A stretch of DNA of 47,222 nucleotides from Succinivibrionaceae bacterium UBA3769. GTDB taxonomy: Bacteria > Pseudomonadota > Gammaproteobacteria > Enterobacterales > Succinivibrionaceae. Position 1 is the stretch's first letter. Each line of letters starts with the position of its first letter. Position numbers and translations under genes: made by a program. The stretch is taken from the NCBI GenBank assembly GCA_002372325.1, contig DFFT01000072.1, forward strand, positions 1 through 47,222, read 5' to 3'. The notes beneath the pieces are model-generated. The model saw only the letters and a program-made list of their open reading frames with translations, was not told the DNA's origin and made no database searches. Of this stretch, positions 7,039-15,687 are shown piece after piece.

Positions 7039-8406
7039 ATGCCCCGAGCAGCCAAACCGCTCAATGTTTCCCCTGAGGAATTGGAGACGTTAAAATCCAA
7101 TCTGGCCCGCGCTGATGAAGCTCTGGCTGAACGCATAAGAATAGTTATGGCGTGCGCTGAAGAAAGCAGCAACAAGGAAATAGCCGCCCGTATTCAGGTG
7201 CATGAGCGTACCGTTGCCAAATGGAAAAAGGCTTATCAGGAGAAAGGGATAAACTGCCTCCTGTCATCGCGCGGCGGCGGCCGCAAGGCAAAGCATGACG
7301 GCGATAACCTTGAGGAACAGATAACCGCCCTGCTTACCGGAGCTACCGATGACAGCAGCAAGTCCTGGACTATCAAGGCTCTGGCTGACGAGACCGGGGC
7401 TTCGGAATATCAAATTTCGGTCATTCTTAAAAAGCTGAACATCTCTCTTCCCCGGAAGCCTGCCTGGAATTATCAGACATCAAAGACGAAAAGCTATCCG
7501 GGATCTCCGGAAATCATCGGGATTTACCTGACCAGAAAGAGGTACGCCATCGTAACAGCTTACCACAAAGACGGCATAGTCACCTCTTCGGGCGAGTTTT
7601 GCACCGGAAACCGCGCTCTGGCTCGCAACCTGAAGCAGTCAGATGAGCATCTGAACCTCAACGTCCTAATGAACGAGTGCCTTTTTTACCGGGATAGCGG
7701 CAAGGATGAAACGGTGCCGCTGGAGGATTTTATCAGAAGACTCGTAAATGAAGCATCGTCTCCTGATTTGCCATCCGGAAACGGCAGCGCTGACAAAGAT
7801 CCTGCCGGCAAACCAGCCCCCGTAAGAATAGGAGTCTTTGTTTTTTCCGATGAACAGTTTGCCAGTCGTCAGATATGGCCCTCCAATGTCGATTATTGCA
7901 GCTTTGTCAACAGCGATGAATGGCTGACTACAGCGCATAGCTGGTTCGGCGCCAGATCGTCCGGAAATGCCTTGGCGGCTTTTGAAGAGACAACTGCGAC
8001 AATCACCCGTTATCTTGAACGCAGAAGCACCAGAGTTCCCTGCCTCCCTTTCATTTGGAGCAGCCGTATCATAAGAACAGGAGCGGAGGAGTCTTCTGAC
8101 AGCGGAACCGGATCTGCCACCGCTAACGACTGCGACGGTCTGTTAAGCCTGTTAGAGAACATTGATAAAAACGCTGCCGCGCAGTCGGGGTTCATCTTCT
8201 TCACCAAGGGCAAGAACGGCATCGAGTTCGGATCTGTGGTTAACGAGAGGCCGCTTCCGGACTCCGATTTCAGCTTTGACAGCGAGGAAGATTTCCTGAA
8301 AAGCATGAACCAGCTGGAACGGGAAATGGTGTCCATGCGGGATAAGGCCGGCGAGGCCGCAATGAAGCTGTACATCGATAAAAAGGTAAAAAAGAAAAAG
8401 CAGTAG
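7039..8406 (+). CDS. IS630-like transposase-derived protein, catalytic residues apparently replaced
   Basis: The 455-residue protein opens with a helix-turn-helix region (NKEIAARIQVHERTVAKWKK, residues 45-64) and the second DNA-binding segment usual for IS630/Tc1-like transposases. The core follows the IS630 order: IIGIYLTRKRYAIVTAYHKD (159-178) stands where the family usually has a catalytic VDEKS. SDEQFASRQ stands near the second Asp. DEWLTTAHSWFGARSSG stands where the family has SWLNQVE.WF. The first acid and the final Glu are thus replaced by other residues. A low-complexity insert and a lysine-rich tail (KKVKKKKQ) are added. The frame is uninterrupted. ATG 7039 follows GGAG at 7027-7030. 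It may be a domesticated DNA-binding protein or an inactive transposase. Confidence 0.65.
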   Translation: MPRAAKPLNVSPEELETLKSNLARADEALAERIRIVMACAEESSNKEIAARIQVHERTVAKWKKAYQEKGINCLLSSRGGGRKAKHDGDNLEEQITALLTGATDDSSKSWTIKALADETGASEYQISVILKKLNISLPRKPAWNYQTSKTKSYPGSPEIIGIYLTRKRYAIVTAYHKDGIVTSSGEFCTGNRALARNLKQSDEHLNLNVLMNECLFYRDSGKDETVPLEDFIRRLVNEASSPDLPSGNGSADKDPAGKPAPVRIGVFVFSDEQFASRQIWPSNVDYCSFVNSDEWLTTAHSWFGARSSGNALAAFEETTATITRYLERRSTRVPCLPFIWSSRIIRTGAEESSDSGTGSATANDCDGLLSLLENIDKNAAAQSGFIFFTKGKNGIEFGSVVNERPLPDSDFSFDSEEDFLKSMNQLEREMVSMRDKAGEAAMKLYIDKKVKKKKQ

Positions 8407-8634
8407 GCCTTTCAATCAAGACCAATCGCATGTGAATCAGAGCTCGGAAGATGACGTTACCGGCTTTTCATTCATGCGGCAGAAGAAAAGGCTTATAATC
8501 AGCGACTTCCTCGGTTGCAGGAGAGCCCTAAGTCTCCTTGGTCAAAGAAAGGTTATTTCGCAATGCGGCACACACTCAACTTGGTGGTATCACCGCAACA
8601 AAACAAATGTGATGATGAACTTTTTTACAGTCCC

Positions 8635-8900
8635 ATGAGACTTTCCTCCGACACCTCCGCTCTGACTGATTCACTGAGCCAAATTGCCGAGGAAATGACG
8701 GCCAGAAAGGATGCTGTTTCCTCCCCGGCAGAGGCAATGGGTAGAATACCCCGACACCGAGTTGAACTGCTGAACGGCGTGATTATCAGGAAGAATACTA
8801 TGATGCGCAACCGCATGAAAGGTACCTAAGCGGCATGACGGAAATCGCATGCGCCGGTGAGATCGAGAAGTTTAAGAAAATAATGTCAGAAAAAAAATAA
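8635..8900 (+). pseudogene. Frameshifted gene remnant related to the fragment at 2072-2293
   Basis: Three frames read in succession give a plausible protein. The first reads MRLSSDTSALTDSLSQIAEE onward, the second VEYPDTELN, and the third ERRDYQEEYYDAQPHERY, followed by LSGMTE and GEIEKFKKIM and ending at TAA 8898-8900. The last part matches the peptide at 2072-2293. At least two frame changes near 8740-8780 make it non-functional. The family is not recognised. The stretch 8407-8634 shows nothing else I can support. Confidence 0.45.
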
Positions 8901-8992
8901 TCTTTGAACTGTGGGACATAATTGGTAATGATTATAGGCTAGAATCAGGAACAGAGTTTTATTTGCAGGGCTGTAACTGCCACGGGGATGTC

Positions 8993-9790
8993 ATGAGCCA
9001 AACATTAATCAATTCAGGAAAAGCTGAAAAAACAAGCCTCAACCTAAATTCTGATTATGATTCCACTGTTGAAAATCTTGTTGGAACTAAAGTTCTTGAT
9101 CACTACAACATTATAGCCAAACTGCAGACGAACTCGGGGGAAGCCGCAATTTACCTTGCCATGCCTGATCAGAATGCCAGTGAAACGCATAACATCAGCA
9201 TCAATGCGCCTGTTGTTGTCAAAGTATACAGACGCAAAAACGCAGTCAGCCGTGAGGTTCTTGAAAGACTGTCAAAACTGAAATCTCCCGGCATTGTTGA
9301 AATAATAGACTATGGCGATTATAACGGCTACCCGTGCATTATTCTTCCGCAATTTGTCAATCACAGTCTTCAGGGAACCAAACTGTCCTTTGAGCAAATC
9401 AGGGATATAGTTGTACCGGATGTGATTAACGGACTCAAGTATCTCCACAGTCAGGGGATTATTCACAGGGATATCAAACCTAGCAACATGATGGTAACAA
9501 ATGACGGTAATCATATCCAGATAATCGACTTTGGGATAAGCGAACCACTTGAAACAAGTGGCGGCGTGGTCATGTCCAAAACCGGTTTTACCAGAGATTA
9601 CTGTGCACCAGAAGCTTTAAACGGCTCATGGGTGGAAGAATCAGATTACTATTCATTCGGGATCAGCCTTTATGAAATTTTCACAGGGGACACCCCATTT
9701 GGAAAAAACATTTCAGAAGAAGAATATGCCGCAATGCAATCCGTCAGCAGCATTCCTTTTTCTGATGATTTTCCAAAGGCGCTGGTTTAG
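8993..9790 (+). CDS. Eukaryotic-like Ser/Thr protein kinase, C-terminally short
   Basis: The 265-residue protein has the protein kinase motifs in order: a degenerate glycine loop (LQTNSGEAAIYLA), the ATP-binding Lys in VVVKVYRR, HRDIKPSN (catalytic loop), IIDFGIS (DFG), CAPEAL (APE) and SDYYSFGISLYEIFTGDTPF (helix F). It stops at DDFPKALV, around subdomain X, before the usual last helices, so it is either truncated or minimal. There is no membrane segment or sensor domain. ATG 8993 has CGGGG just before it; a TTG at 8963 is a weaker alternative. It is 84 bp upstream of an ATPase/nuclease pair on the same strand, in a stretch AT-richer than its flanks, and may regulate or belong to that unit. 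Confidence 0.85.
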   Translation: MSQTLINSGKAEKTSLNLNSDYDSTVENLVGTKVLDHYNIIAKLQTNSGEAAIYLAMPDQNASETHNISINAPVVVKVYRRKNAVSREVLERLSKLKSPGIVEIIDYGDYNGYPCIILPQFVNHSLQGTKLSFEQIRDIVVPDVINGLKYLHSQGIIHRDIKPSNMMVTNDGNHIQIIDFGISEPLETSGGVVMSKTGFTRDYCAPEALNGSWVEESDYYSFGISLYEIFTGDTPFGKNISEEEYAAMQSVSSIPFSDDFPKALV

Positions 9791-9874
9791 CAAGTTCCTT
9801 TTTTATAAGAGCCCCATATTTCAGCTTATGCATCATACTCATACATAAAATCAACCTAAAACAAGGATTCAATA

Positions 9875-10924
9875 ATGAGCACCAATATCAATAAAATCCA
9901 CTATCATAATTTCGCTATGATACCGAATTTTGATTTAGATAATACTACCGGCATAAATCTTGTGATTGGTGCCAATTGCACAGGAAAAACATTTTTCTTA
10001 AAATCATTATATACCGCTGTTAAAACCTATGAGGAATATCACCGCGGTGATGATATAAGAACAATTGCTGATATTCTTTCTGAAAAATTACGCTGGACTT
10101 TTCAAGTAGACAGAATAGGAGACATTGTGACTAGGGGATGTTCTGATTCTCTGGAGTTTCAGATAAACCTGGATGGTATTGATTTCTCCTATTCTTTTTC
10201 CCAAAGCACAACTACGAAGGTAAGCGCAATAACATCTGCTGCTGAAAACAGAGAGGCAAATTCGATTTTCATCCCTGCTAAAGAAGTCTTATCGTTGTAT
10301 TCAGTAATCTTAAAATCCAGAGAAGTCGACCAGTCCTTTGGCTTCGATGATACGTACTATGATCTGGTAAAAGCCCTGAGAATCGCTCCAAAAAAAGGGA
10401 AAAACTTTAAAACCTTTTCAATTGCCAGGAAATCATTATCAAATGTTATTTCCGGAAAAGTTGTCTTTGATGATAAAAATGGCAAATGGTATTATAAAGA
10501 TGATAAAAATTTCCGTTATTCCATAGGAGCTACATCCGAAGGAGTAAAAAAGATATCAATCTTGGATCGCCTTCTTACAAACGGACATTTAACCGCTTCT
10601 TCTGTTGTTTTTATCGACGAGATTGAATCTGCGTTGCATCCGGATGCCATATGCAGTTTTCTTGACATGATCAGTAGCATTTCAAGACAAATGGGCATGC
10701 AGTTCTTTGTTTCTTCGCACTCTTATTTTGTGGTAAAGAAACTTGCTTTGATTGCTAAGAAACATAAAGGGCTGGTAACCTGCATATCATTAGGAAAAGA
10801 CCGGAATCAAATGCCTGTTGTATGCGATCTTCATGATGGCATTCCTGATAATGCCATCATTGACACCTCTGTAAAATTGTATGATCAGGAAATTACGGAG
10901 GCATTTGATGACGGTAATCAATGA
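9875..10924 (+). CDS. AAA-family ATPase (OLD/RloA-like, AAA_15/21 type)
   Basis: The 349-residue protein has Walker A GANCTGKT (residues 32-39), Walker B SSVVFIDEIESALHP near residue 250 and a switch histidine in SSHSY near 279. This is the ABC/SMC-like layout of single-chain OLD-type ATPases. Such ATPases drive a partner nuclease in many two-gene phage-defence systems. The following gene overlaps by 17 bp and encodes a PD-(D/E)XK-like protein, so they are translated as a pair. AAGGATT precedes the ATG. There is no TOPRIM domain in this chain. It is most likely the sensor/motor of a small defence system, but the exact family is not one I can name. Confidence 0.85.
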   Translation: MSTNINKIHYHNFAMIPNFDLDNTTGINLVIGANCTGKTFFLKSLYTAVKTYEEYHRGDDIRTIADILSEKLRWTFQVDRIGDIVTRGCSDSLEFQINLDGIDFSYSFSQSTTTKVSAITSAAENREANSIFIPAKEVLSLYSVILKSREVDQSFGFDDTYYDLVKALRIAPKKGKNFKTFSIARKSLSNVISGKVVFDDKNGKWYYKDDKNFRYSIGATSEGVKKISILDRLLTNGHLTASSVVFIDEIESALHPDAICSFLDMISSISRQMGMQFFVSSHSYFVVKKLALIAKKHKGLVTCISLGKDRNQMPVVCDLHDGIPDNAIIDTSVKLYDQEITEAFDDGNQ

Positions 10925-11453
10925 GTCGGAAATGCAGTTTGGGGATTATTCTGAAGCAGATCTGTTCCGTATTGAGAAAAGTGATTTCTATAAGCAAAGA
11001 TGCCTGCCAAAAGGTGTTAAAACCTGTGAATTCATTCTATTCAGGCGAAACACGGTCTATTTCGTGGAGGCGAAAAAGACATCACCGAATCAGATAAATG
11101 GTGCAACTTCAAAAGAAAGAAAAACAAACCTTGAGCAATACATAGAAGATATAGTTAACAAAATGCGGGATTCTCTTTCCATGTATACCAGCATTTTATT
11201 GAAATGCCACGATATAAACATGCTACCCCAAAACCTTCAGGTGGCGGATTTTTCAAAAATAAATCTTTGCTTCTTATTAGTTATTAAGGATATCCAAGAT
11301 TCCGAGCTCCCTCCGTTGAAGGAAAAATTTGATAAAGAATTTCGCAGAGATTTTCAAATTTGGAATAATCTGCATTTTTTTATTTTTAATGAGCAAAGAG
11401 CGATAAAAAACAATCTGGTAAACAACTCGACAAATAACCCGGTAAATAGATGA
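10908..11453 (+). CDS. PD-(D/E)XK nuclease-like partner of the ATPase
   Basis: The 181-residue protein contains CEFILFRRNTVYFVEAKKTS, which fits the nuclease core: an acidic residue on one strand, then VEAKK as the (D/E)XK motif. The rest is helical and charged, ending in an Asn-rich tail. ATG 10908 is chosen because ACGGAGG (10895-10901) sits six bases upstream; this also creates a 17-bp overlap with the ATPase gene, typical of coupled translation. The likely role is cutting nucleic acid when the ATPase detects a trigger. Alternatively it could be a catalytically weak adaptor. The next gene starts 6 bp after its stop but differs in base composition. Confidence 0.7.
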   Translation: MTVINESEMQFGDYSEADLFRIEKSDFYKQRCLPKGVKTCEFILFRRNTVYFVEAKKTSPNQINGATSKERKTNLEQYIEDIVNKMRDSLSMYTSILLKCHDINMLPQNLQVADFSKINLCFLLVIKDIQDSELPPLKEKFDKEFRRDFQIWNNLHFFIFNEQRAIKNNLVNNSTNNPVNR

Positions 11454-11459
11454 TACTCG

Positions 11460-12050
11460 ATGACTGACGCCACGCTGGAATACTACCGTGCCAACTCGGA
11501 AGCATTTTCCGAAGGCACCTTCAAGGTGGATTTCTCCCAGACTCAGGAGAAATTCCTGAAGCTCCTTCCCAAAAATGCCGCCGTGCTGGATCTGGGGTGC
11601 GGTTCCGGCAGGGACAGTCTCTCCTTTCTCCGGCGTGGTTTTCGGGTAACCGCAGCGGACGGCTCTCCCGAAATGTGCCGCATTGCCGCTCAGAATACCG
11701 GCCTTCCCGTAAAAACGCTGCTTTTTGAGGATCTGGACTTTAAAGAGGAGTTTGACGGGATCTGGGCCTGCGCCTCAATTCTGCACCTCCCCCGGGAGCC
11801 CCTGAAAACCGCGCTGAGTAAAATAGAAAGAGCTCTCGTGTCAGGCGGCATTCTCTATACCTCCTTTAAGTACGGAGAGTTTTCCGGTATGAGGAACGGG
11901 AGATTCTTTACCGATTTCACCTATGAGACCTTTCGGGAATTTCTCCGGGAGGCCTGTAACCTCAGGATTTGCGAATACTGGATAAGCCGGGATGTCAGAC
12001 CGGGCAGGGATGAAGAAAAGTGGCTCAATCTCTTAATGCGGAAAGAGTGA
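11460..12050 (+). CDS. Class I SAM-dependent methyltransferase
   Basis: The 196-residue protein has the SAM-binding motif VLDLGCGSGRDSLSFLRRGF and a second acidic loop (TAADGSPE). The motif GIWACASILHLPRE follows, then a conserved end (YTSFKYGEFSGMRNGRFFTD). I know this subfamily as small-molecule or nucleic-acid methyltransferases often encoded beside a PLD-helicase like the one that follows. The substrate is unknown. The gene overlaps the helicase gene by 31 bp and begins 6 bp after the nuclease gene. It lacks the N6-adenine or C5-cytosine methylase signatures (DPPY, PCQ), so it is not an obvious restriction methylase. Confidence 0.9.
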   Translation: MTDATLEYYRANSEAFSEGTFKVDFSQTQEKFLKLLPKNAAVLDLGCGSGRDSLSFLRRGFRVTAADGSPEMCRIAAQNTGLPVKTLLFEDLDFKEEFDGIWACASILHLPREPLKTALSKIERALVSGGILYTSFKYGEFSGMRNGRFFTDFTYETFREFLREACNLRICEYWISRDVRPGRDEEKWLNLLMRKE

Positions 12051-14608
12051 TTACCGGAATCCGTTATTCCGAGAATGCCACCACCGGCGGAGACCATGCC
12101 GAGGATCAGGTCTGGCGGCTCCTTAAGGATTCTCTCAGCCGGGCCCGGAGCATCGACATCGTTGTCTCATTCCTGATGGAATCCGGAGTCCGGCTGATGC
12201 TGCCGGATCTTCTGGCGGCCGCAAATCGGGGCGCCCGTATCCGCATCCTTACCGGCACCTACCTTAACATCACCCAGCCCTCGGCTCTCTACCTTATCAG
12301 AAAGGAAATGGGCGACCGGGCGGATCTCCGGCTCTACAACGAACCCGGGCGATCCTTCCACCCCAAGGCCTACATTTTTCATTTCGAGACCTTCAGCGAA
12401 ATCTTTATCGGTTCCTCCAACATCTCCAGAAGCGCTCTTACCCGGGCCATTGAATGGAACTACCGCTTCAGCAGCATCAGCGATGAAACCGGGTATCTCA
12501 AATTCTTCCAGACCTTTGAGGATCTCTTCTTCCGCCATGCCACGGTTATGGATGACGCCGCCCTTAAAGCCTATGCCGATTCCTGGCATCAGCCCCAGGC
12601 TCTCCGGCATCTTTTCCGGTATGAAGAATCCGGAAACGATCCGGATTCCGGGCCAGACAATGCTGGCAGCGGCCATGCTGGCAGCGACCAAGCTGACAAT
12701 ATTGATGCCGGTACCGTCAATGCCGACAATGACAATGTCACCTCGATTTTCACGCCCCGGAACGCCCAGATCGAAGCCCTGTACGCTTTGGAAAAATCCC
12801 GGGCCGACGGCTGCGACAAGGGCCTCATCATCGCCGCCACCGGTATCGGCAAAACCGCCCTTGCAGCCTTTGACTCCCTGAACTTCGCCACGGTGCTTTT
12901 TGTCGCCAATCGGGAGGAGATCCTGAAAAAGTCCGCCCGTACCTTTTCCAGCATCCGAAAATCAAATGAAATCGGCTTTTTCAACGCCGCTGAGAAATGC
13001 GCGGATCTCCCGGTTATCATGGCCTCGGTGGCCACCCTGGGAAGCGATCGCTACCTGAACTCCGGCTATTTCCCCCGGGATCGCTTTGAATATATCGTCA
13101 TAGATGAGGTGCACCACAGCGCGGCCTCGCAGTACCAGAAAATCCTCCGCTACTTCAGACCGAAGTTTCTTCTGGGGCTTACCGCTACCCCCGACCGCCT
13201 GGACGGCCGGAGCATCTTTGAGCTTTTTGACTACAACGTGCCCTACCGGATCTCCCTTTTCACCGCCATCAACCGGGGCTATCTCGCGCCCTTTCGGTAC
13301 TACGGAGTCTATGATGACACCGACTATTCGGGACTCCGGCTGGTAAACGGACACTATGACAGCGAGGATCTTAACAAAACCTATCTCGGGAACCTCCGCC
13401 GCCATGATCTTATCTTCCAGAACTACCTTAAACGCGGTTCAAAAAGGGCTCTGGGCTTCTGCTGCTCCCGGCGGCATGCGGAGGAGATGGCCCGGGAGTT
13501 TTCTGAAAGAGGCGTAAAGTCCGTTTTTGTGTGCAGCAATGCCGAAGGCATATATTCCGAAAACCGGGAAACCGCCATTATCAGGCTCCTCAAAGGGGAG
13601 ATCCGGGTGATATTTTCTGTTGACATGTTTAACGAAGGAGTGGACATCGCCCCGGTAGACATGGTGATGTTTCTCCGCCCTACGGAATCCCCGGTAGTCT
13701 TTCTCCAGCAGCTGGGCCGGGGACTCCGGCTGCATCCCGATAAGCCCGCGCTCACCGTGCTGGACTTTATCGGCAACTATGAAAAGGCCGGCCGCATTAT
13801 CAGCATTCTCTCGGAGGGGAGATCCTCCGCCGCCCGGGACAGCTACGGCCCCCGGGATCTTCCGGACGGCTGCGAGGCGGATTTTGATCTCCGTGCCATC
13901 AATCTCTTTAATGAAATGGCAAAGAAGGAGCAGAGCTTCCGGGGCAGAATCCTTGCGGAATACTGCCGCATCCGGGATCTTCTGGGCCGGCGTCCCATGC
14001 GAACGGATCTCTTCAAGATCATGGACGACGCCCTCTACCGCCAGATCATCAATCAGTCCAAGTACAACATTTTCCGGAACTACCTGGATTTTCTGAAGGA
14101 AAACAATGAACTCACCCCGGAGGAACAGGAGCTTTGCCAGGGGGCCGGATATGATTTTCTGAAAATGCTGGAAACCACCGCCATGACCAAGGTTTACAAA
14201 ATGCCGGTTCTCATGGCCTTTGCCGCCGGGAACGGCATAAAAATGCAGGTGCGCAAAACGGATCTTCTGACATCCTGGAAGGACTTCTTCCGGAAAAACA
14301 GAAACTGGCGGGATCTGGAAAATAACCGTAAAAATGACCGCAGCGCGACCTTTGCCGATTTCCTGAACATCCCGGATTCCCGGCATCTCCAGACGATCCT
14401 GAAAAACCCCGTTAATTTCCTTCTTAAAACGGAGTACCGGTTTTTCCGGCAGCCGGAACCTGATTCCCTGGCCCTGGCAGAGGAATTTCGCCTTCCCTCT
14501 CAAAACCCCGCCTTCCGGGATCATTTCTGCGACATTCTGGAATACCGGGCCGCGGAATACTACCGGAAGAGATACGATAAGGAAAATAAGATGCCGGAGC
14601 AGGACTGA
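12020..14608 (+). CDS. Phospholipase D-like/DEAD-DEAH helicase fusion
   Basis: The 862-residue protein starts with a PLD-like domain (FHPKAYIF and GSSNISRSAL, residues about 110-140). A low-complexity linker rich in Asp, Asn, Gly and Ala follows (residues about 205-240). The SF2 helicase has Walker A AATGIGKT, DEAH-type box IDEVHH, motif III GLTATPDR and motif VI QQLGRGLRL. The C-terminal ~300 residues are a helical family-specific region (YKMPVLMAFAAGNGIKM). The start is GTG 12020, inside the methyltransferase gene, giving a 31-bp overlap. PLD domains in such fusions may act as nucleases. The protein is plausibly part of nucleic-acid defence or repair with the methyltransferase. It ends 14 bp from the convergent cas6. 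Confidence 0.9.
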   Translation: MAQSLNAERVITGIRYSENATTGGDHAEDQVWRLLKDSLSRARSIDIVVSFLMESGVRLMLPDLLAAANRGARIRILTGTYLNITQPSALYLIRKEMGDRADLRLYNEPGRSFHPKAYIFHFETFSEIFIGSSNISRSALTRAIEWNYRFSSISDETGYLKFFQTFEDLFFRHATVMDDAALKAYADSWHQPQALRHLFRYEESGNDPDSGPDNAGSGHAGSDQADNIDAGTVNADNDNVTSIFTPRNAQIEALYALEKSRADGCDKGLIIAATGIGKTALAAFDSLNFATVLFVANREEILKKSARTFSSIRKSNEIGFFNAAEKCADLPVIMASVATLGSDRYLNSGYFPRDRFEYIVIDEVHHSAASQYQKILRYFRPKFLLGLTATPDRLDGRSIFELFDYNVPYRISLFTAINRGYLAPFRYYGVYDDTDYSGLRLVNGHYDSEDLNKTYLGNLRRHDLIFQNYLKRGSKRALGFCCSRRHAEEMAREFSERGVKSVFVCSNAEGIYSENRETAIIRLLKGEIRVIFSVDMFNEGVDIAPVDMVMFLRPTESPVVFLQQLGRGLRLHPDKPALTVLDFIGNYEKAGRIISILSEGRSSAARDSYGPRDLPDGCEADFDLRAINLFNEMAKKEQSFRGRILAEYCRIRDLLGRRPMRTDLFKIMDDALYRQIINQSKYNIFRNYLDFLKENNELTPEEQELCQGAGYDFLKMLETTAMTKVYKMPVLMAFAAGNGIKMQVRKTDLLTSWKDFFRKNRNWRDLENNRKNDRSATFADFLNIPDSRHLQTILKNPVNFLLKTEYRFFRQPEPDSLALAEEFRLPSQNPAFRDHFCDILEYRAAEYYRKRYDKENKMPEQD

Positions 14609-14622
14609 CCGGTTTTCCTGAG

Positions 14623-15663
14623 CTAGCGGATCCGCCTGATCCCGAAGCCTCCCAGCCCCATAATGCTGTAGCTTCCCAGATGACAGACCGCGCAGAACCA
14701 GAGGTAGGGAATAAACGGCGTCAGATCCCCCTTCAATGTAAATTGCCCGTAAAAGCCCGGCAGACTTGTTTTTTCCCGGGATCTGTTGGAATAACGGGTG
14801 CAGGTTTTCTGAAAAAGCTCCATATCAGAGAGTTCGATCCCGCGAGCAAGTTCGATAAGCTCATTTTCCGGCCGGGTATTAAAGGGCAGGAGTCCCTTTC
14901 CGGAGGGATCCTTCTTCCGTCCGTAGTGATCGTAAAGGCTCAGGGTTCTTCTGACAGCCGTAGTCAGAAACTTCCGGGCAGTAAAGGCTTCGGGAGAAAT
15001 GGCCACGCCTCTTTTGTTGCGAAGCTCGGGGCAGCGGGCCTTAAGAATGAGCGGCATGTTCTCGGGGATAATCACCTGAATTTCACTGGCTTCGTTCGGA
15101 CACTCAATGCGAAGATGACAGTCCCGAATATCAAGCTCATGATTGTCCCCGCGCTGATAAACCGTAAAGATGCCGTTGCATGAGGACTGGGCCACCCGGA
15201 TCAGCCGGAAACGCTTCCGATCCGCATTCACCCCCCGGCGTCCCGCAGCCATCATGGCTTTGATAATGTACTTGGTGTATGTGGGATCCGTGCCGAACAG
15301 CTTTACCCTGATTGAAAACAGTTCTCCCTTCCGGGCATGCTGCCTGCTGAGATTGACGGTTTCAAAAATATAGGGCTTGGCCGTATCATCCCGGATCACG
15401 TTATCTCCGTCCGCCGGGATCGCCCTTTCAAAAATAATGTTATAGGGACAGACCCGCAAAAGCTGGCAGCGGTGGCATTCCTGCCCTCTGGAAATGCAGC
15501 ATTCATAGCGGAGACACGTGCCGAACACTCCCCGAAAAGCGCTTCCGGGAAGTTCCGGAAATCTGATATCCTCCAGGGATTCAAACTCCAGAATATATTC
15601 GTTTACAGGAATCCAGAAAATCATCGCTCTGTTCCATACTATAGTTGATCTGAAACATTTCAT
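14623..15663 (-). CDS. cas6: CRISPR pre-crRNA endoribonuclease Cas6 (type III-associated form)
   Basis: The 346-residue protein has the features of the Cas6 RAMP family. An N-terminal region reads LPGSAFRGVFGTCLRYECC. A cysteine cluster follows (CISRGQECHRCQLLRVCPYN). The C-terminal glycine-rich RNA-binding loop is HLGSYSIMGLGGFGIRRIR. Cas6 cuts CRISPR precursor RNA within its repeats to make guides, mainly for type I and III complexes. ATG 15663 is preferred because GGAGAG lies nine bases before it; a Met at 15624 is the alternative. No repeat array, cas10 or other interference gene is in the window. A TnpB element ends about 25 bp upstream, so the native promoter may have been displaced. 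A CARF-HEPN protein lies 5 kb away. Confidence 0.85.
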   Translation of the reverse strand: MKCFRSTIVWNRAMIFWIPVNEYILEFESLEDIRFPELPGSAFRGVFGTCLRYECCISRGQECHRCQLLRVCPYNIIFERAIPADGDNVIRDDTAKPYIFETVNLSRQHARKGELFSIRVKLFGTDPTYTKYIIKAMMAAGRRGVNADRKRFRLIRVAQSSCNGIFTVYQRGDNHELDIRDCHLRIECPNEASEIQVIIPENMPLILKARCPELRNKRGVAISPEAFTARKFLTTAVRRTLSLYDHYGRKKDPSGKGLLPFNTRPENELIELARGIELSDMELFQKTCTRYSNRSREKTSLPGFYGQFTLKGDLTPFIPYLWFCAVCHLGSYSIMGLGGFGIRRIR

Positions 15664-15687
15664 AGGGAATAACTCTCCATAAAACAG

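Noticed and set aside
13439..14524. Long minus-strand frame opposite the helicase
   Set aside because: Antisense to conserved helicase motifs; no independent evidence.
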